Assembly (NCBI GenBank): GCA_014801535.1
Contig: JAAVEA010000005.1
Coordinates: forward strand, 1-59,551
Length of the DNA: 59,551 nucleotides
Source: Bacteroides sp.
GTDB taxonomy: Bacteria > Bacteroidota > Bacteroidia > Bacteroidales > Muribaculaceae
Direction: 5' to 3'
This document shows, piece by piece, positions 51,401 to 58,696 of this stretch. Position 1 is the stretch's first letter. Each line of letters begins with the position of its first letter. Made by a program: the position numbers and the translations under genes. The notes under the pieces were generated by a model, which had not been told where the DNA came from, ran no database searches, and saw only the letters and a list, made by a program, of their open reading frames with translations.

Positions 51401-53087
51401 GAATGTCGGCAAGCCACCCCTTCATCATTCCGATAGACGGATTGGAGGGATTGCGCCTTATAATCTCATCTAACTCTTCATAAACCTCATTAAGGGCTGA
51501 AGGCTCAGAATTGAAAAAGGATGAAGCCCATTGGGTCTTGAAATAATTGGGGGTGGCGATGCAATCATCACCAAAACTTCTGAAAATTCCAATTGTTTTG
51601 TTGAGCCACTTCTTGCTTTCTTCAATATCTGACTTATCAGAGAAAAATGATAAGAAACCGCAAATCTTCAGTGCGAATGCGGCGACATCAGGGAAGGTGG
51701 ATGAGTATTTCTCTATTTTTGAGAACTTGTTTTTTGCATATTCCAACGCAGCCCGTTTGTCTCCGTTCGTGCTGATCATATCGGTTTTAGTCATATATGC
51801 TCCGATAAGATGATATGCACCGTCATCTCCCTTGCGTTCGAGCACAGAGATCGCACGGTCAATCCAATCCTCGCTTTCGGCGTTGCGTTTAAGAGAGTAT
51901 AGGGCATTTCCATATATTGCCATCAGGTCAGAGTAATCATCTGGACTGATTTCCGGATTCTCGTTCAAAATGCCGAAAGTCTCTTTTGCATATTTTGCCG
52001 TACCCTCAGGATCATTTTTAAAGTGGTTGACAAAGGCTCGTTGCTTAAGCATCCTTGCCTTCGCTTCGTAGGGGTATGGTTCATCAGGGTGAAGTGAGCT
52101 GTAATGATCTATTATCGAAAGGTCTTCGTCAATAAGGGACTCGGTTTTATCAAAATCGATGTCGCGCAGTTGGAGCATCCCCATGATTATCCCCTCAAGT
52201 GCATTGGAAGAATTGACTTTTTTCTCTTTGGGAAGGGTATCCCATTCAACAGCGGCCTCCGAAAGTATGGTGGAATATATGTCGTCACGGTTCATCCGTA
52301 GATAAACTCCTCCGAGGAGATCCATAAGCACGGAATGCATATAGCCGTTACATTCCATATAACCTTTCAGTTGTTCGCGAGCTTTCTCTCCTAATTCAAT
52401 TGCAGTGGCATAGGCAGTGGCATAATGCTCGGGAGGGTATGTCTTGGAGGGATTATCCTTTTTCATTTGGTTTAGAAAAACATCCAATGCCCTGACAGTA
52501 TTCACAGCGCCCATGAAAAAAGTGGGTTCCGGTTTGAGCACCTTGATTAATTCCTCAATCTCCTCCGCGTACCGGAGAGCCTTAGGAACATCCTGAGTGA
52601 TCAGATAAAAATCCACAAGATTATACAGCCCGGCAAGATAAGCGGGATGGTCAGTGCCAAATGTGGATTTCAAGGCTTCGAGTGAACGGTTGATCTTGAG
52701 TTCGGCAAGAAACCCCATCCCGTTTCGAAATTCAGTGGATGCCTCCTCCAAAATGGAATCCGCTTCCACGGTTAGCCTGCGGTCTACCGGTTCAAGGTTA
52801 TAGGAGAGCTTTGAGGTTTTCATTGCTCGTTCCTTATCCCCTTTCTTAAAAAGCGCCGCGGCCAGCCAATCCTCTCCGTATGATCGTCGTGTCGATGTTT
52901 CGGGGAGCGTGACGCTGTCGATCTGCCACACCTGTTCAAAAACCGGGATAGCCTCTTTATATTTCCCTTTGTTATAGAGTTCCACACCAATGCTGAAGAG
53001 TGAATCAGACTCTGCTGTCTGCGAAAGGAGAGGCTCGGAGAGAAATATCAGGGATAAAAGTATAAGTAAGGATGATAGAAGGCGCAT
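48420..53087 (-). CDS. Giant secreted TPR-CHAT protease
   Basis: The protein has 1555 residues. Signal peptide MRLLSSLLILLSLIFLSEPL; more than 1000 residues of TPR-like helical repeats (for example FSIGVELYNKGKYKEAIPVFEQVW, ALSSFRDAFTMSRDF); a helical linker (FKRSKSLYERAKNNNSELAD); and a CHAT domain from about 1190. The catalytic dyad is His1385 in LHIGTHGFYFD and Cys1465 in LIVLSACETALGKV, then ESLLMSLWKVDDAATSFLM and NSPQYWAAFILLDAMD. TPR-CHAT proteins sense or bind partners with the TPR array and then cleave. The long array plus secretion suggests a periplasmic partner. Own promoter at 53130; not in the same transcription unit as the smaller CHAT gene. Confidence 0.88.
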   Translation of the reverse strand: MRLLSSLLILLSLIFLSEPLLSQTAESDSLFSIGVELYNKGKYKEAIPVFEQVWQIDSVTLPETSTRRSYGEDWLAAALFKKGDKERAMKTSKLSYNLEPVDRRLTVEADSILEEASTEFRNGMGFLAELKINRSLEALKSTFGTDHPAYLAGLYNLVDFYLITQDVPKALRYAEEIEELIKVLKPEPTFFMGAVNTVRALDVFLNQMKKDNPSKTYPPEHYATAYATAIELGEKAREQLKGYMECNGYMHSVLMDLLGGVYLRMNRDDIYSTILSEAAVEWDTLPKEKKVNSSNALEGIIMGMLQLRDIDFDKTESLIDEDLSIIDHYSSLHPDEPYPYEAKARMLKQRAFVNHFKNDPEGTAKYAKETFGILNENPEISPDDYSDLMAIYGNALYSLKRNAESEDWIDRAISVLERKGDDGAYHLIGAYMTKTDMISTNGDKRAALEYAKNKFSKIEKYSSTFPDVAAFALKICGFLSFFSDKSDIEESKKWLNKTIGIFRSFGDDCIATPNYFKTQWASSFFNSEPSALNEVYEELDEIIRRNPSNPSIGMMKGWLADIHAQEQIRAGNTEEALKYNSQAIAFFSDSGNQVPVELYQTQQEIYAHLGDKRNSLAVVKKRVETLEEVSGERSLEYVMALHELAGNYGMNLQLEDALRTHEKEKSILMESWDKFSKLEVTSHLLDVVEGFYTFAKYEEADKLLNDILASYPDLKKNKELYLWWRIDKTCNLTALNRFEEAVEMAQDLENDVARNKYNSNYSMLGLVRAAYTYYSAGDFPKAKDTFDKAYPYFKSLETDDAIIRVFREMGTYGQLLEMCGEKEKSVEISSIYTARLGNSVLFDEEHSELLKIPEMAYNAYLDNGVPGIVDFFEGEIDDFTQKFGATAMLTQHVLQSYLQILIAAGEATDAYTKGMEIYSFLSKEGAVMILPPLKMVIASAANKAGDFDYALNLLDEISQSKSTANVTEEFQLLAAYGDCYLGNRDYQKALSSFRDAFTMSRDFVLNNFLTMSNQERTSLWNIILPFYKNTLPQAARTANDVPEFDALAYDAALFSNSLLLSSDQTVEAAVNQTKNRKINKLYDDFKRSKSLYERAKNNNSELADRESREYQNALEKLRKEAHDSERNLLLALKERTGQYNRQLTVDWKQVKNALKPGEAAMELLDIVFSDSLAVGVGVLLRHDSETPVLRDLVYQYNHSSPYENAAENEKLADKIWGSWGNLLDGVHTIWFAPQGRLAVTPLESLPGIDKIGDGQPINFRRLTSTRQLALDRSKAKGNGTVIYGGINYDTPQETLAADAMNYPEVKPTRSLTDFSFMQEKDAQGREFIKKAPLLPGTEEEAIYLSSLLKDSLNRSSRLLLADKGTETSVKALSGKAPALLHIGTHGFYFDETQSKVLSYFQRTSNADKSPEEIAMERSGLLFAGANPSLYGNGGNNTGVDDGVLSAAEIASLNLEGLDLIVLSACETALGKVSADGVFGLQRGFKKAGAESLLMSLWKVDDAATSFLMKEFYQNWLLKGDSKQKALDKAKKAVKERPEWNSPQYWAAFILLDAMD

Positions 53088-53122
53088 GAGTTTGAGTATA
53101 AGTATTTAAAAATCAATATATG

Positions 53123-53130
53123 CAAAATTA
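53123..53130 (-). promoter_or_regulatory. -7 promoter element TAATTTTG (giant CHAT gene)
   Basis: Plus-strand CAAAATTA reads TAATTTTG on the minus strand, 36 bases before the ATG at 53087. Confidence 0.55.
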
Positions 53131-53216
53131 TTAAAAAAATTGTGATTAAGTAAGAATGATAATTATTAAAGCTTTACTTTTTGTGTTAAAATTAATGGAA
53201 TTATGTAAATATTTTG

Positions 53217-53224
53217 TAACTTTG
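53217..53224 (+). promoter_or_regulatory. -7 promoter element TAACTTTG
   Basis: TAACTTTG is followed by GCAAG and lies 38 bases before the start of the pgpA remnant. It probably now serves GtrA and downstream genes. Confidence 0.55.
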
Positions 53225-53261
53225 CAAGATTAATAACCTATTCTGCACTGAACCCGGAAAG

Positions 53262-53538
53262 ATGAAATCACGACGTCCGGTGAATATTGCAGGAAAGCCA
53301 TTTCCTCTACTGCCTAAGTTGATAGCTACTTCTTTCGGAGCCGGTTTCCTTCCGGTGGCTCCCGGCACATGGGGCGCGTTGATGGCCATATTTTTATGGT
53401 TGCTTTGATATATTCAAGCCGTTAGGGATAAGGAATATGGAAAAACTGCCCGGAGGCTACGGAATGATGGCTGACGACATTCTCGCCGGCATATACACCG
53501 TGATCATCCTTCTGGGGCTAAACTTCCTGATATTATGA
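53262..53538 (+). pseudogene. pgpA: Phosphatidylglycerophosphatase A-like gene, internal deletion
   Basis: The first 48 codons match the PgpA N-terminus (LIATSFGAGFLPVAPGTWGALMAIFLWLL) and end in TGA at 53406. In another frame from 53404 the PgpA C-terminus follows at once: FDIFKPLGIRNMEKLPGGYG, then MMADDILAGIY up to the stop at 53538. About 60 central residues, including the usual DE(M/V)VG catalytic stretch, are missing. The stop still overlaps the GtrA start by 4 bases, as in an intact operon. PgpA-like phosphatases in Bacteroides inositol-lipid clusters dephosphorylate phosphatidylinositol phosphate; this copy cannot. Confidence 0.85.
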
Positions 53539-54119
53539 TTGAAGATCAGAACGAACATATAGAAGATCATTCAGAAGACCGGAAACGGGGAAAGCGGGTC
53601 GCAGCAAAGATGATGAAAAGCGATTCGCTTGTATATACATTTCTTCGCTCTATTGTTTCTTCCCAATGTTCTTCCTGGACCGATATGGCGATAAGTTTCG
53701 CACTCTTCGCATGGGTGCATCTCTCACCGTTTCTTTCAACGGCCATAGGTGCTTTTGTGGGGGGTGTGGTGAACTGCATTATCAATTATCGCTTCACATT
53801 CCATGCCACGGGGATGTCGTGGAAAGCGGTTGTGGTGAAATTCGCCTTGGTGTGGGCCGGATCATTACTACTCAATTCATACGGCACACATGCTCTTTAT
53901 TATCTTTTCACCAGATGGGACTGGCTTATAGATATGGGTTTCCGTCCTGATGGATTTTTCGCTGCGGCGCGTCTGCTTACCTCTTTGATCGTATCCATAG
54001 TGTGGAATTTCCTGTTACAGAAATATTTTGTGTTCCGCACCACTGGTTTTGATCAGAAAATAGTTGAATTCATGGATCGGCTTCCGTTTCTTTCTCAAGC
54101 TGAGAAACAGGGTGAGTGA
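53535..54119 (+). CDS. GtrA family membrane protein
   Basis: The 194-residue protein has a charged 30-residue N-terminal tail and four membrane helices: SWTDMAISFALFAWVHLSPFLSTAIGAFVGGVVNCIINYRFTF, with the N-Y-x-x-x-F signature of GtrA, then VVKFALVWAGSLLLN and LLTSLIVSIVWNFLLQKYFVF. GtrA proteins are thought to move polyprenyl-linked sugars across the inner membrane. It is intact although both flanking genes are decayed. The extra loop DWLIDMGFRPDGFF is typical of the Bacteroidetes type. Confidence 0.87.
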   Translation: MIEDQNEHIEDHSEDRKRGKRVAAKMMKSDSLVYTFLRSIVSSQCSSWTDMAISFALFAWVHLSPFLSTAIGAFVGGVVNCIINYRFTFHATGMSWKAVVVKFALVWAGSLLLNSYGTHALYYLFTRWDWLIDMGFRPDGFFAAARLLTSLIVSIVWNFLLQKYFVFRTTGFDQKIVEFMDRLPFLSQAEKQGE

Positions 54120-54120
54120 C

Positions 54121-54472
54121 ATGTCGGTACGCGAGAAAATTATCAATAAATGAGTGTAAACTCAACAGCTAAAATAATGCGTGATGCCCTGCAACAGGGG
54201 ATCTATCATATTATCAATCTCTATATGCACGTAATTCCAACGTATTTGCCGCAATGCCGTCTCTTCATTCGGCATATACGCTTGTAGCGTTTATCTATTC
54301 CATCAGGATAAACAGCTCCGCGGCATGGAAGGTATCACATCATTATATTCTTGATGTGTTGGAAGGAACAGGATGTGCGTTGGCGGGATTTTTAATTTTT
54401 GAGTATGTCTTGATGAAGATTCCCTCTTTCCGACGTTTTATAGATAGTTATGTCATTTATATAAGTAAATAA
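54121..54472 (+). pseudogene. PAP2 superfamily phosphatase/transferase remnant (AUR1-like)
   Basis: ATG 54121 starts MSVREKIINK and stops at once (TGA). After unrelated-looking sequence another frame (from 54185) encodes LSYYQSLYARNSNVFAAMPSLHSAY, the second PAP2 motif. Part of the third motif follows in SHHYILDVLEG, but the roughly 20 residues that should separate them are lost, along with nearly all of the N-terminal half and the first motif. In Bacteroides a PAP2/AUR1-like protein near pgpA and MIPS is proposed to transfer phosphoinositol to ceramide; this copy is dead. The fragment 54254-54472 could still be translated. Confidence 0.78.
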
Positions 54473-54475
54473 ATT

Positions 54476-55381
54476 ATGGAAGATGACAAGGAAAATATCA
54501 CTGCCGGTGATAAAAAAACGGTAGATAGTAAATATAAAGACTATGATATCCGTCCCGATGTGCTGAATAGCGATGACATCATAAAGATGGTGCCTAAACT
54601 GAAAGGACATGAGAAATTGGTAAAAAAGATAATGCATCTTTTCATGTTTGATGAAGTTAACAGGGTTCACGGGGCATGGTGTCATGATCCGGGTCCGGCA
54701 TTTGCTCGTCATCTTATTGAAGATGAATTTAAAGTGCCGTTGCGCGTTGATAATGAAGAGGTGCTGTCAGAATTCAAAGAAGGACCATTCATTACTGTCA
54801 GCAATCATCCTTTCGGCTCTATCGACGGAATAGCCCTCATAGCGCTGGTGACAAAATACAGACCGGAATATAAGGTTATGGTTAACATGATTTTGGGTAA
54901 GATTACTGCAATGGGGCCCAATTTCATTACGGTTGACCAATCCGCATCGGCGGAGGCCGACAAACGTAAAGTTTCGGTTAATGGTATCCGCGCCGCTCTG
55001 CGTCAGCTTAAAGAGGGAGAACCAATCGGTTTTTTCCCTGCAGGAGCAATGAGCAAAAGCAATCTGCATAACTTCCTTGTCGATAGAGAGTGGCAGCCTT
55101 CCGTGCTTCAGATCATAGCGCGTGCCCATGTGCCTGTAATACCGATATATTTCCACGGAAACAACAGCTGGTGGTTTAATTTCTGGGGGCATGCCTGTTG
55201 GCCGCTCCGTTCGCTGCTTCTCCCCAGAGAGTTGTTTCATCATAAGAAATATAAGGAGATGCATATATCAATCGGCGACCCGATCATGCCCGAGGAGCAG
55301 GCCGCGTTTAAGGGAGACTTCGTGGCGTTAGGGAAATATCTCCGGGAAAGAACCTACGAATTGGCCGAAAAATATAAGTAA
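54476..55381 (+). CDS. Lysophospholipid acyltransferase family protein (PlsC-like)
   Basis: The 301-residue protein has the acyltransferase motif NHPFGSIDG (His111, Asp117: H-x5-D instead of H-x4-D) and later FFPAGAMSKS. The spacing and the HPFG form match the hemolysin-like or OlsA-type branch that acylates lyso-lipids, including ornithine and glycine lipids. The N-terminal 60 residues are acidic and helical. It follows the PAP2 remnant by 3 bases and shares its operon. Confidence 0.85.
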   Translation: MEDDKENITAGDKKTVDSKYKDYDIRPDVLNSDDIIKMVPKLKGHEKLVKKIMHLFMFDEVNRVHGAWCHDPGPAFARHLIEDEFKVPLRVDNEEVLSEFKEGPFITVSNHPFGSIDGIALIALVTKYRPEYKVMVNMILGKITAMGPNFITVDQSASAEADKRKVSVNGIRAALRQLKEGEPIGFFPAGAMSKSNLHNFLVDREWQPSVLQIIARAHVPVIPIYFHGNNSWWFNFWGHACWPLRSLLLPRELFHHKKYKEMHISIGDPIMPEEQAAFKGDFVALGKYLRERTYELAEKYK

Positions 55382-55417
55382 GTATCTAACACTTTAAGCC
55401 TGATTATGTCGGTGAGC

Positions 55418-56410
55418 CTATTTTCTGAATAGGTTCACTATTTTATAACCCATATCCTGCATTGTGAGGATAAAAGGAGACAGGAAAGGGATTTGAGGAG
55501 AAAGAAGAGCCCTGTAATGAGATTTTCTTGCTGTTGTGAACAGGAGTAGTTCGCCGGGATGACAAATCACCTCAATGTGGTCGGTCATATTGGCAGGTTC
55601 TCCGTCGAGATGTGCAGGCCCGGATTCCTTACGTGTGATTGTAACATTCTGAGCGCGGAAGGTTGTGGCGTTGGCAGTCTTTCCCACTAATCCTGCCAGC
55701 ATGTCGATTCCTGCAAGAGCTAATTTCAACGGAGATCCTTTGTGGATGATAGTGATGTCAAGCAGACCGTCTTTGATAGACGCTGTGGGAGCGATGTAGG
55801 CATTGTTGCCATATTGCGAGGCATTGCAGCATGCCACTAACAGAGCCTCCTCCGTGATGGTCTTTCCGTTGGCTATGATGGTATATTCTTCCGAACGATA
55901 TTTCACAAATTCGTCGAGAGTGGTCTGTAGATAGGTTGTAAGTCCTCGTTTCCCCTTCTCGCTGAATTTATAGGTCACTTTGGCATCGAAGCCCATTCCG
56001 AAGGTGCAGAAAAAAGGCTCACCGTTGGCTGTCGCATAGTCGCATGGTATTACCCGGTCTTCCGCAATGACATGCATGGCTCCTTTCACGGTCATAGGAA
56101 TATTGAGGTGACGGGCAAGTCCATTTCCCGAGCCCATCGGGATAATTCCTAAGGCCACACCCGATCCGCACAGAGCGCGTGCTGTTTCGTTCACAGTGCC
56201 GTCTCCTCCGCAGACAATAACTCCATAATAGCCTTTATCGATAGCCTCCTTTGCAAGCCTGGTGGCATCACGGGGACCTATAGTGAAACGTATGTCGGTA
56301 GCAAGACTGTAGCGTGTGGCCTCGTGTCGGATAATCTCGTCAATCCCCCTTTTTGAAGCGGTGCCGGAAATAGGATTTATGATAACCATCAGCTGTTTAA
56401 CTAATCGCAT
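55418..56410 (-). CDS. Diacylglycerol kinase-family lipid kinase (YegS/DgkB-like)
   Basis: The 330-residue soluble lipid kinase has the nucleotide-binding GGDGTVNE (residues 68-75), PISGTASKRG at the N-terminus, GSGNGLARHL and the C-terminal LDGEPANMTDHIEVI strand. It phosphorylates diacylglycerol or a sphingoid base. Length is slightly above the average of 300, with an extra helical end (LTMQDMGYKIVNLF). Convergent with the acyltransferase, 36 bases between. Confidence 0.88.
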   Translation of the reverse strand: MRLVKQLMVIINPISGTASKRGIDEIIRHEATRYSLATDIRFTIGPRDATRLAKEAIDKGYYGVIVCGGDGTVNETARALCGSGVALGIIPMGSGNGLARHLNIPMTVKGAMHVIAEDRVIPCDYATANGEPFFCTFGMGFDAKVTYKFSEKGKRGLTTYLQTTLDEFVKYRSEEYTIIANGKTITEEALLVACCNASQYGNNAYIAPTASIKDGLLDITIIHKGSPLKLALAGIDMLAGLVGKTANATTFRAQNVTITRKESGPAHLDGEPANMTDHIEVICHPGELLLFTTARKSHYRALLSPQIPFLSPFILTMQDMGYKIVNLFRK

Positions 56411-56450
56411 ATCTCTATGAATTGATTTGGAAGACCTACTTTTAATAGTG

Positions 56451-56610
56451 ACTATTCAGCGAATGAATCTCTTGAATTAAGGCAAATTGTAGGGATGCAC
56501 TCCGGTGTGTCCGCATAATTCAAGTATAATATTCACTATCTACGGACGCATCGTGGTGCGTTCCTACAGTGGTTCTCAATATTTTCTGACAGTGATAGTA
56601 GCTGAATAGT
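56451..56610. repeat. Inverted REP pair (BIME-like element)
   Basis: Two related palindromes face each other: 56489-56515 on the plus strand (starts GTAGGGATGCAC) and 56541-56567 on the minus strand (starts GTAGGAACGCACCACG). Both open with GTAG, the tetranucleotide typical of RAYT-recognised REPs. The unit is flanked by a perfect 10-bp inverted repeat, ACTATTCAGC (56451-56460) and GCTGAATAGT (56601-56610). The remaining spacer holds nothing else. This family differs from the repeats at 11.5-12.9 kb. Confidence 0.75.
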
Positions 56611-56659
56611 TATCTTTGAATACAAAATTAGTTAAAAAAAGTAAAAGCAGCAAATTAGG

Positions 56660-57172
56660 TTACAGACAGTTTAGACCCTCCAATATATCCTGGGCTGAGG
56701 GGATAGGATTGTCATCCCACGACCGTGTGATGGTAAGGTCGGGAGAGAGAATAAAGATGCGCGGAATAACTGATGATGCGAAAAGATTATATACTGTCTT
56801 GTCTTGCTGCGCTGAATATGGAAGGGTAAGATTGTTTTCTTTCCAGAATGTTTCGATAGATTCCGCCTTCTCGGCTCGTGATATGCAAATAAGGCGTATC
56901 GGGAGATTCTCTGTCATGATGTGATCATATACGACCTGTAGCTGAGGGAGTTCCCTGCGGCAGTCGTTGCATGAGGTATTGAAGAAAACGATTATGCTTC
57001 TCTCTCCTATAAGATCGGAAGAGGCAACTATTGAACCATCGTTCATTTTAACTGAAAATTCCGGACATTTGTCGCCCGGTTGCAAAGCTTCGGCCGCGGG
57101 TTCATCCTCATTGACACATGAAGAAGCGAGAATAAGAAAAAAAAGAGTTATAAGCGTAATCAGACGGTTCAT
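56660..57172 (-). CDS. TlpA-like thioredoxin-fold lipoprotein
   Basis: The 170-residue protein has signal peptide MNRLITLITLFFLILASSC (lipobox Cys19) and a redoxin domain with CxxC active site Cys68-Cys71 in NTSCNDCRRELPQL and cis-Pro in SSVIPRIFIL. It is attached to the envelope by lipid and probably reduces disulfides or cytochrome c precursors. It is on the minus strand, head to head with trmD with a TAnnTTTG element for each. Confidence 0.88.
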   Translation of the reverse strand: MNRLITLITLFFLILASSCVNEDEPAAEALQPGDKCPEFSVKMNDGSIVASSDLIGERSIIVFFNTSCNDCRRELPQLQVVYDHIMTENLPIRLICISRAEKAESIETFWKENNLTLPYSAQQDKTVYNLFASSVIPRIFILSPDLTITRSWDDNPIPSAQDILEGLNCL

Positions 57173-57199
57173 TCGGTGAAGTTTTCAACGGTTGAATTG

Positions 57200-57207
57200 C
57201 AAAGATA
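57200..57207 (-). promoter_or_regulatory. -7 promoter element TATCTTTG (TlpA-like gene)
   Basis: Plus-strand CAAAGATA reads TATCTTTG on the minus strand, 27 bases before the start at 57172. Confidence 0.55.
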
Positions 57208-57230
57208 GCGATAAATCAATAATTAATGAC

Positions 57231-57238
57231 TAAATTTG
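57231..57238 (+). promoter_or_regulatory. -7 promoter element TAAATTTG (trmD)
   Basis: TAAATTTG is followed by GCA and lies 37 bases before the trmD ATG. Confidence 0.6.
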
Positions 57239-57275
57239 CAACAGAAAATAAATATCTGAAGAAAATAATTAACCG

Positions 57276-57956
57276 ATGAGAATAGATATAATCACAGTCA
57301 TGCCCGAAATGCTGGAACCATTTTTTCAGTGTTCGATTCTTAAACGGGCACAAGATAAGGGCTTGGCGGAGATTGTGGTGCATAATCTCCGAGACTATAC
57401 CGTCAATAAACATCGTAAGGTTGATGACTATCCTTTCGGTGGAGAAGCCGGGATGGTGATGACCATACAGCCGATCGATGCCTGCATTTCAGCATTGAAG
57501 GCCGAGCGTGATTATGACGAGGTGATTTTCACATCTCCCGATGGGGAAACTTTTGATCAGCCGATGGCCAATCAATTGTCATTGCTGAATAATGTGATTA
57601 TCCTTTGCGGACATTATAAGGGGATTGACTGGCGCGTGCGCGAGCATCTCATCACCAAAGAGATTTCGATAGGTGATTACGTGCTCACGGGAGGTGAGTT
57701 GCCGGCGGCCGTTATAGCCGATGCCATGGTGAGGTTGATCCCCGGTGTGATAGGAGATGAACAATCGGCTCTTTCCGATTCGTTTCAGGATAATCTGCTT
57801 GCTCCGCCTGTTTACTCCCGTCCGGCGGAATATAAAGGGTTGCGCGTGCCAGATATATTGCTTTCCGGCCATGAAGCCAAGATAGCTGAATGGCGTTATG
57901 AGCAGGCATTGGAGCGTACACGTCGGTTGCGCCCCGACTTGTTGGAAAAAAAATAA
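57276..57956 (+). CDS. trmD: tRNA (guanine37-N1)-methyltransferase TrmD
   Basis: The 226-residue SPOUT-class enzyme methylates G37 next to the anticodon of Leu, Pro and Arg tRNAs and thereby prevents frameshifts. The knot motifs are visible: [28 protein letters not shown] and [22 protein letters not shown]. The C-terminal domain ends [15 protein letters not shown]. Here it is not joined to rplS/rimM as in E. coli. tRNA-Thr lies 92 bases downstream. Confidence 0.96.
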   Translation: MRIDIITVMPEMLEPFFQCSILKRAQDKGLAEIVVHNLRDYTVNKHRKVDDYPFGGEAGMVMTIQPIDACISALKAERDYDEVIFTSPDGETFDQPMANQLSLLNNVIILCGHYKGIDWRVREHLITKEISIGDYVLTGGELPAAVIADAMVRLIPGVIGDEQSALSDSFQDNLLAPPVYSRPAEYKGLRVPDILLSGHEAKIAEWRYEQALERTRRLRPDLLEKK

Positions 57957-57990
57957 TAGGGAATATACTCTGAGAGTAAAATTTTTTTAT

Positions 57991-57998
57991 TAACTTTG
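57991..57998 (+). promoter_or_regulatory. -7 promoter element TAACTTTG (tRNA-Thr)
   Basis: TAACTTTG lies 49 bases before the tRNA. Confidence 0.55.
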
Positions 57999-58047
57999 CA
58001 AAAGTGAAGGGAAAAGTTTAACGTTCTCTTTGTTCTTTTGACAATTA

Positions 58048-58120
58048 GCCGCAATAGCTCAGTTGGTAGAGCATTTCATTCGTAACGAAAAGGTCATGGG
58101 TTCGAGTCCCATTCGCGGCT
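58048..58120 (+). tRNA. tRNA-Thr (anticodon CGT)
   Basis: The 73-nt cloverleaf reads ACG codons: acceptor GCCGCAA with TCGCGGC and discriminator T; D arm GCTC..GAGC; anticodon loop TTCGTAA with anticodon CGT; T arm ATGGG-TTCGAGT-CCCAT. Positions 6-67 and 31-39 are A-C mismatches. CCA is not encoded. Confidence 0.95.
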
Positions 58121-58137
58121 CAAAGCTAATAATATTG

Positions 58138-58166
58138 AAAGTCAGCCTTTTAAAGGCTGACTTTTT
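58138..58166 (+). terminator. tRNA-Thr terminator
   Basis: GTCAGCC and GGCTGAC form the stem around TTTTAAA and are followed by TTTTT; it lies 17 bases after the tRNA. Confidence 0.85.
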
Positions 58167-58251
58167 GCTTATATTTAAATCTGTTCAAATTTTTCATAGA
58201 GGAATGTGGAATGGTTATGAATTGATTTTTGTCTAATTAAACGGAATATGC

Positions 58252-58259
58252 TAAATTTG
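58252..58259 (+). promoter_or_regulatory. -7 promoter element TAAATTTG with -33 TTG (ridA)
   Basis: TAAATTTG at 58252 with TTG at 58229-58231, 20 bases between: close to the full Bacteroides promoter consensus. Confidence 0.65.
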
Positions 58260-58315
58260 TAGATGAAACCTTTTCTGAAGATAGGAAAGGAATGTATTGA
58301 AAAATAGAATATATC

Positions 58316-58696
58316 ATGAAAAAAGAGATTATTACAGAGAAGGCTCCGGGCGCAATCGGTCCCTACAGCCAGGCAGTGAAGGCAGGTAACCTTATATTCG
58401 TTTCCGGTCAGCTTCCGATCAATCCCGCGACTGGCGAAATGCCGGCTGAAATCAAGGAGCAGACCCGTCAGAGCATCGCCAATATCAAGGCTATCCTTGA
58501 GGCTGAGGGTGCTACTCTCGACAATGTGGTTAAGACTACTTGCCTCTTGGCCGACATGTCGCTTTTCGGTCCGATGAATGAGGTTTATGCCGAAGAGTTT
58601 AAGAAGGTTTATCCGGCCCGCGCCGCTTTTGCAGTGAAGGAGTTGCCGAAGCAGGCTTTGGTGGAGATCGAGGTCATCGCTTTTGTCGGCGCGTGA
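58316..58696 (+). CDS. ridA: RidA family reactive-imine deaminase
   Basis: The 126-residue trimeric enzyme hydrolyses reactive enamine/imine intermediates such as 2-aminoacrylate. Signature: GAIGPYSQAVKAGNLIFVSGQLPINPATGE, the Arg of YPARAAFAVKELPK that binds the substrate carboxylate, and the C-terminal ALVEIEVIAFVGA. Length and sequence are typical. The last four codons and the stop (TGTCGGCGCGTGA) are repeated twice just downstream. Confidence 0.95.
   Translation: MKKEIITEKAPGAIGPYSQAVKAGNLIFVSGQLPINPATGEMPAEIKEQTRQSIANIKAILEAEGATLDNVVKTTCLLADMSLFGPMNEVYAEEFKKVYPARAAFAVKELPKQALVEIEVIAFVGA

Noticed and set aside
54254-54472. Independent 72-residue protein
   Set aside because: It is the C-terminal remnant of a PAP2 protein; upstream residues in the same frame continue the homology without a start codon.
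56611-56924. Plus-strand promoter-like TATCTTTG with a 102-codon frame
   Set aside because: The frame is antisense to the TlpA-like gene and has no protein-like features; the 8-base match is likely chance.
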